From: JARLFX01 sp036404255
GTDB taxonomy: Bacteria; Acidobacteriota; Terriglobia; Terriglobales; Acidobacteriaceae
Assembly (NCBI GenBank): GCA_036404255.1
Contig: DASWOP010000241.1
Coordinates: forward strand, 1-27,151
DNA: 27,151 nt
Direction of reading: 5' to 3'
A program made the position numbers and the translations under genes. Shown here piece after piece: positions 23,326 to 27,151 of this stretch. Under the pieces are notes generated by a model. The model was not told where the DNA came from, made no database searches, and saw only the letters and a list, made by a program, of their open reading frames with translations. The first letter of the stretch is position 1. Each line of letters starts with the position of its first letter.

Positions 23326-26300
23326 TTAGTAGTACAGCGTGAGCGAGAACTGCATTTTGCGGCCGTTGGAGGAGGTGCTGGCATTGGTGCCGTAAGTGGA
23401 AACGATCTGGCCGAAGGTCTTGCTGTTCATGTAGGTTGTGCCTCCTGAACAAGGAGCAAGCCCGGTGTAGGAGATTTGTGAACTGGAGCACGAGAAGGTA
23501 CCACCAACTTTGGCAAGGTTGGGAGTATTGAAGATGTTCAGAGCTTCAGCACGGAACTGCAGGCGCATATCCTGGCGAACCTGCCGTAAGGGGAATGCGC
23601 GTCCCAGACCCATATTGGTCATGATGTAGCCGGGACCACGGAAGTTATTGCGGCGCACCGTACTAAAAGTCCCGGGCACCGGATAAGTGAACGCGGCGGT
23701 ATTGATCCATTGGCGGACTTTGTCGATGCGATGACGGTTGCTGGGAAGAAGAGGATTCATCCCGGGGACGATCTCTGCCCTCTGGTTCGGCTCGGCATCA
23801 AAGGCGGAGTCATTGTTGATGGTGACGCTGAACGGCTGGCCTGTCCGCGCACTGTACGTACCGGAATAGGTCCAGTTATTCAGCGCGGTGCGGACCAGCC
23901 TGTATCCATTGACCATCTTCGGCGGATTCAGCGACCAGCCCAGGGTAAAGATGTGGGTTGCATCACCGTCCGAGAGGCCGCGATCGGAGCTCACATTGAA
24001 GACGTTGGGGATGGCGTTCTTGATGTTGGTGCCATCCGAACTCAGATCGATCGACTTGGAATAGGCGTAGGAACTGAGCAGGGTAAGCCGTTTGCCGCCG
24101 CGCTGGGTGTATTGCACCTGCAGTCCGTTGTAGCTCGAAGTGCCAATACTGGCAAAATCCACCAGACCTATGCCGCCGTAGTTGAACGGCGTATAACGCA
24201 GGCGCTGTCTGGTTGAAGATGGATTAGATGCATTTTTAAACGCGGGGCAATATTTGGCGTGATCGGCCTGGCTATAGGGGCCGGTACAGTCGAAAATGGC
24301 TGGATTCAGATCGAAGGGAACGGTCATCTTGCGGCCGAAACGACCGACATAATTTGCGCCCAGCGTACCGCCATGAGGCACCTTGTACTCAAAGCCAAAG
24401 TTGATGGCCATCAGATAAGGCGTACGGAAGTTGCGATCGGGAAAGAAGTTGCTGTAAGGCGCCTGGAAAGCCGGGTTCGCTTTGTTATAGCCGGTAGGCA
24501 GAGGGGGATAGCCTGCTAGTGGATTGGAGAGGCCGCCAGGGGGAAGATTTGCGAAGATCTGGTAGTAGAAGGGTTCGCCAACACCGATTACGTTGGCATT
24601 GATGGCGTCAAAGAACATACCGAAGCCGCCGCGGAGGGAAAACCGTCCTGTGCCAAAGACGTCATAGGCGAAGCCGAGGCGGGGTACCACGCCATTGTAG
24701 TCGGTTGGCACAAGGGATTTGAGGACGCCGTGATCGCCGGGGAATGCAAGGCCGCCGATCGCTCCGGGGAAGACCGTAGACTGGTGGCCAGGAATAAACG
24801 TTGAGGCATAACCGGTGGGCTGATACCACTGGAAGGGCAGTTCGTAGCGGACACCGAGATTCAGCGTCAACTTCTGGGTGACCCGCCAATCATCCTGCGC
24901 ATAGAAAAACATGTCGTGCTGGATTCCGCCCTGCACCAGCTTTGAGTTAGCCGTCATGCTGTTGAGCAGCCCCATGGCTGCATCGCCAAAGGAGTTGCCC
25001 GTGAAGGTGGAACTGAAGGAAAGCGACCCAGGGTAATCCGAACTGTTTTGATACTGCAGGCGCAGGAAGTTCGCACCGAACTGATAGTTGTGCTTGCCTC
25101 GCGACCAGGACAACTGCTCTAACAATTCGACGTTTTCGTTGACCTTGATGGAATGGGCCTGGCTGGTGGATCCCAGGGAGTAATAGCTGGAGAAGTTGAT
25201 ATAAGGCATTGTCGGAATGCCAGGTTCGATGAAGGGTGCGCCGAAGTCATTCAGGGTCCGGTGCTCGTCGGGAGATATTTCATTCACGTAACGCTTGTAT
25301 CCGAGACGAACCGTGTTGACGATATTCGGCGTGACAACCCAGGTCTCGCCGATATTGCCGAAGTTGCTGGTGGCAGTGTTGTAATCGATGACGTAACCGG
25401 CAACACCTGCAGAAGCACTGTTAATGCCGGGAGCGGTCTTGTCATTCGCCTTGATCAAGTTGTAGCGCGCATCGATCGTGTGTTTGTCGTTAATCCGCCA
25501 GTCCATGCGAGTGAGGGCGTTTGAGTCAAACTTGGGCTGGGGCGCGGTGGTGACAACGGTGAGCGGCATGAAGGTAGCCTGGATGCGTGCCATCACAGGG
25601 TTCAGGCATTCGATGGGGATTTCTGCGTAGGGCAGGTAGCTCGCCGTTGTCGACGTAATTGCTTCTGCCACGCCGGTATAGGGATTGATCGGAGCCGCGA
25701 CTCCTGTAACCGGAGCGATACCGCTATGCGGATAATAGTGATTGGCAGCCCAGTCCCGGACAGCAGAAGAGGAGATCAGCGCTTCACATGTCTGCTGAGA
25801 GGCTGACTCGAGCATTGCATTTGCATCGGCCGCCGTAGCTCCGGAAGAGGAAGAGCCATCCTGGTTCTCGGGGTTGGAAAATTTTCCTCCCTGAACCTCG
25901 TCCATAAAGCTGGCGCACAACCGACCGGCAAACGGGCCCGGTGCGGAACAGGGACGGTCATAAGCCGGAGTTGCCTGAGTTGCGGCACTGAATACGTTCG
26001 GGCTGCCGTACTTGTATCCGCGGTCAGCATACGACGGCGGATTCGTGGTCTGATCGCCGATTGCCTGCAGCCGCATAATGATCTGCTGGAATGACCCGAA
26101 GTAGAAGAGCCTGTCCTGCTTAATTGGGCCGCCAATGGTGAAGCCGAATTGATTGATATTGTCTTCCGGGGCCTTGCCATTTGGCAGCTCGTTCAGGTAA
26201 TCCTGCGCATCGAACATCTGGTTGTGAAAGTACTCCCAGACGGCGCCATGAATCGTGTTGGTGCCGGTGTGTGTCAATACATTAAAGACGCTGCCAGAGT

Positions 26301-27090
26301 TGCGTCCGTACTGGGCCTTGTAGTTATTCAGCAGAACGCTGATCTCCTGCAGTGCGTTTGGCGGAGGGTAGTTGATACCGGTGTTTTGGAAGAGGTTGTT
26401 CCACATCAGACCATCGAAGAGCATCAGGTTCTGGGTGGTACGTGAGCCGCCGACGGAGTAGGTTGGTCCCTTGGTATCGCCGGTTGCCGTGGTCGGCGCA
26501 TTGACCTCGGTAACGCCGGGGAGCAGGCCGGCCATGGCGACCACATTACGGCCATCGATCGGGATGTCTTCCACCAGCTTGTTGTCAATGAGAGTTCCGA
26601 GGGTGGCCGAACGCGCATCCACTGTGGTGCCGGACTCTTCTACTGTGACAGTATCTGTTGCCTGACCAGCGGACAGCTTGGCAACGATTTTGGTATTCGA
26701 GTCAGCGTTGACGACGACGTCCGTGACCTGGTAGGCCTGGAAGGTCGGAGCAGAGACCGTGAGCACGTACTTGCCGAGCGGGATGCTCTGCAGCAGGTAT
26801 TCGCCGGAGTTACCGGTGGTCACGGTGCGGGTAAAGCCCGTTTCGGGGTTTGTCAGAATGACGGTAGCGCCCGGGACGATAGCACCCGTAGTGTCCACTG
26901 CGGAACCGTAGATGGTGCCGGTATTCTGCGCCTGTCCGAAGGCCGCATGGGCGCTGGCGAACAGCATAATCGCAACCAACACCGTTGTAAAAAGCCCCAT
27001 CACACGTGTACGTGTGACCTTATGCAACGTGGATACCGTGCCGCGCAAACTCGCAGTTTTGCTCTGCGAGAGCATCGCAATCATCTTCAT
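23326..27090 (-). CDS. Oar-like TonB-dependent outer-membrane receptor
   Basis: About 1254 residues. ATG at 27090 has GAGG five bases upstream; an in-frame ATG at 27132 has no such site. The N-terminal stretch is long (about 53 residues before AAFGQ), with a strongly hydrophobic core starting at an internal Met that could be a later start. The carboxypeptidase-regulatory-like domain follows (GTIYGSAVDTTGAIVPGATVIL...GEYLLQSIPLGKYVLTV), then a plug (DIPIDGRNVVAMAGLLPGV, SVLLNNYKAQYGRNSGSVFNVLTHTGTN) and a long beta-barrel ending FSLTLYY. A Cys- and Ser-rich insertion (from CSAPGPFAGRLC to SQQTC) lies in an early barrel loop. It has the same architecture as the receptor at 10174, but the plug sequences differ clearly, suggesting different substrates. 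No exbB, exbD or tonB genes are nearby. Confidence 0.92.
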   Translation of the reverse strand: MKMIAMLSQSKTASLRGTVSTLHKVTRTRVMGLFTTVLVAIMLFASAHAAFGQAQNTGTIYGSAVDTTGAIVPGATVILTNPETGFTRTVTTGNSGEYLLQSIPLGKYVLTVSAPTFQAYQVTDVVVNADSNTKIVAKLSAGQATDTVTVEESGTTVDARSATLGTLIDNKLVEDIPIDGRNVVAMAGLLPGVTEVNAPTTATGDTKGPTYSVGGSRTTQNLMLFDGLMWNNLFQNTGINYPPPNALQEISVLLNNYKAQYGRNSGSVFNVLTHTGTNTIHGAVWEYFHNQMFDAQDYLNELPNGKAPEDNINQFGFTIGGPIKQDRLFYFGSFQQIIMRLQAIGDQTTNPPSYADRGYKYGSPNVFSAATQATPAYDRPCSAPGPFAGRLCASFMDEVQGGKFSNPENQDGSSSSGATAADANAMLESASQQTCEALISSSAVRDWAANHYYPHSGIAPVTGVAAPINPYTGVAEAITSTTASYLPYAEIPIECLNPVMARIQATFMPLTVVTTAPQPKFDSNALTRMDWRINDKHTIDARYNLIKANDKTAPGINSASAGVAGYVIDYNTATSNFGNIGETWVVTPNIVNTVRLGYKRYVNEISPDEHRTLNDFGAPFIEPGIPTMPYINFSSYYSLGSTSQAHSIKVNENVELLEQLSWSRGKHNYQFGANFLRLQYQNSSDYPGSLSFSSTFTGNSFGDAAMGLLNSMTANSKLVQGGIQHDMFFYAQDDWRVTQKLTLNLGVRYELPFQWYQPTGYASTFIPGHQSTVFPGAIGGLAFPGDHGVLKSLVPTDYNGVVPRLGFAYDVFGTGRFSLRGGFGMFFDAINANVIGVGEPFYYQIFANLPPGGLSNPLAGYPPLPTGYNKANPAFQAPYSNFFPDRNFRTPYLMAINFGFEYKVPHGGTLGANYVGRFGRKMTVPFDLNPAIFDCTGPYSQADHAKYCPAFKNASNPSSTRQRLRYTPFNYGGIGLVDFASIGTSSYNGLQVQYTQRGGKRLTLLSSYAYSKSIDLSSDGTNIKNAIPNVFNVSSDRGLSDGDATHIFTLGWSLNPPKMVNGYRLVRTALNNWTYSGTYSARTGQPFSVTINNDSAFDAEPNQRAEIVPGMNPLLPSNRHRIDKVRQWINTAAFTYPVPGTFSTVRRNNFRGPGYIMTNMGLGRAFPLRQVRQDMRLQFRAEALNIFNTPNLAKVGGTFSCSSSQISYTGLAPCSGGTTYMNSKTFGQIVSTYGTNASTSSNGRKMQFSLTLYY

Positions 27091-27120
27091 GCTGACCTCA
27101 ATCGGGGTGCCAGGTGTTAC

Positions 27121-27138
27121 TGGTCTGACCAAATATAT
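27121..27138 (-). promoter_or_regulatory. Candidate promoter/operator of the second receptor gene (partial)
   Basis: On the minus strand TTATATATTTGG contains a -10-like TATATT (27132-27137), followed at once by the palindrome TGGTCAGACCA (27121-27131). A palindrome at the expected transcription start would suit a repressor site. The -35 region would lie at or beyond the window edge, so this is tentative. Confidence 0.3.
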
Positions 27139-27151
27139 AACCGTCGGAAAG

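Noticed and set aside
27001..27016. Hairpin CACACGT/ACGTGTG near the start of the second receptor gene
   Set aside because: It lies within the signal-peptide coding region with a 2-base centre; no reason to prefer a regulatory role over chance.

Overview
The window reads as chromosomal DNA of an acidobacterium, most likely of the class Terriglobia (the Granulicella / Edaphobacter / Terriglobus type). The evidence is protein content: two very large Oar-like TonB-dependent receptors with an N-terminal carboxypeptidase-regulatory-like domain, a VWFA-related protein of the acidobacterial type, exported NHL/MBG/Ig-like repeat proteins, and dispersed intergenic repeats carrying a GGAATGACAAA motif. 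This is inferred from the sequence alone; no rRNA or other phylogenetic marker is present. I see no tRNA, rRNA, CRISPR array, prophage or transposase.

Layout. (1) 1-4632: the 3' part of a secreted MBG/Ig-repeat protein, running head-on into a leftward pair: a Tat-exported probable alpha/alpha-toroid enzyme and, upstream of it, a CPA1-type Na+/H+ antiporter. (2) 4813-6375: a secreted VWFA-related protein. (3) 6376-7238: a long non-coding stretch with decayed repeat hairpins, then a good sigma70-type promoter and a structured leader for the next gene. (4) 7239-13782: an NHL beta-propeller/Ig surface protein followed by an Oar-like TonB-dependent receptor. (5) 13801-14240: terminators and a repeat cluster. 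(6) 14241-15092: an S1/P1-type nuclease on the minus strand. (7) 15614-19761: a possible 28-residue leader ORF, a membrane diguanylate cyclase, a TA-flanked repeat element, an EamA-family permease and a CSS-EAL phosphodiesterase. (8) 20155-23141: a complete three-gene pyridine nucleotide transhydrogenase operon (pntAA-pntAB-pntB) with a strong terminator. (9) 23326-27090: a second large Oar-like receptor on the minus strand; its promoter region is cut by the window end.

How the genes work together. Most of the window is cell-envelope biology: exported beta-rich proteins, outer-membrane receptors, and a Tat substrate next to a proton-coupled antiporter. One cyclase and one phosphodiesterase for c-di-GMP lie 1.2 kb apart in opposite orientation. 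The transhydrogenase operon is the one clearly housekeeping metabolic unit, coupling the proton gradient to NADPH supply.

Most unusual observations: (a) the two Ig/NHL surface proteins, otherwise unlike each other, share a C-terminal module made of helix, Arg-Arg-Arg, helix ending in a lipobox-like Gly-Cys, then a short Thr/Val-rich strand region, which looks like an unnamed sorting or anchoring signal; (b) a 128-bp TA-bounded element with short inverted ends supplies the stop codon of the EamA gene and a probable terminator, and its core resembles the coding DNA just upstream; (c) an 84-bp near-identical repeat pair, one copy carrying a 3 x 23-bp tandem array; (d) a well-placed ribosome site on a 28-codon ORF ahead of the diguanylate cyclase.
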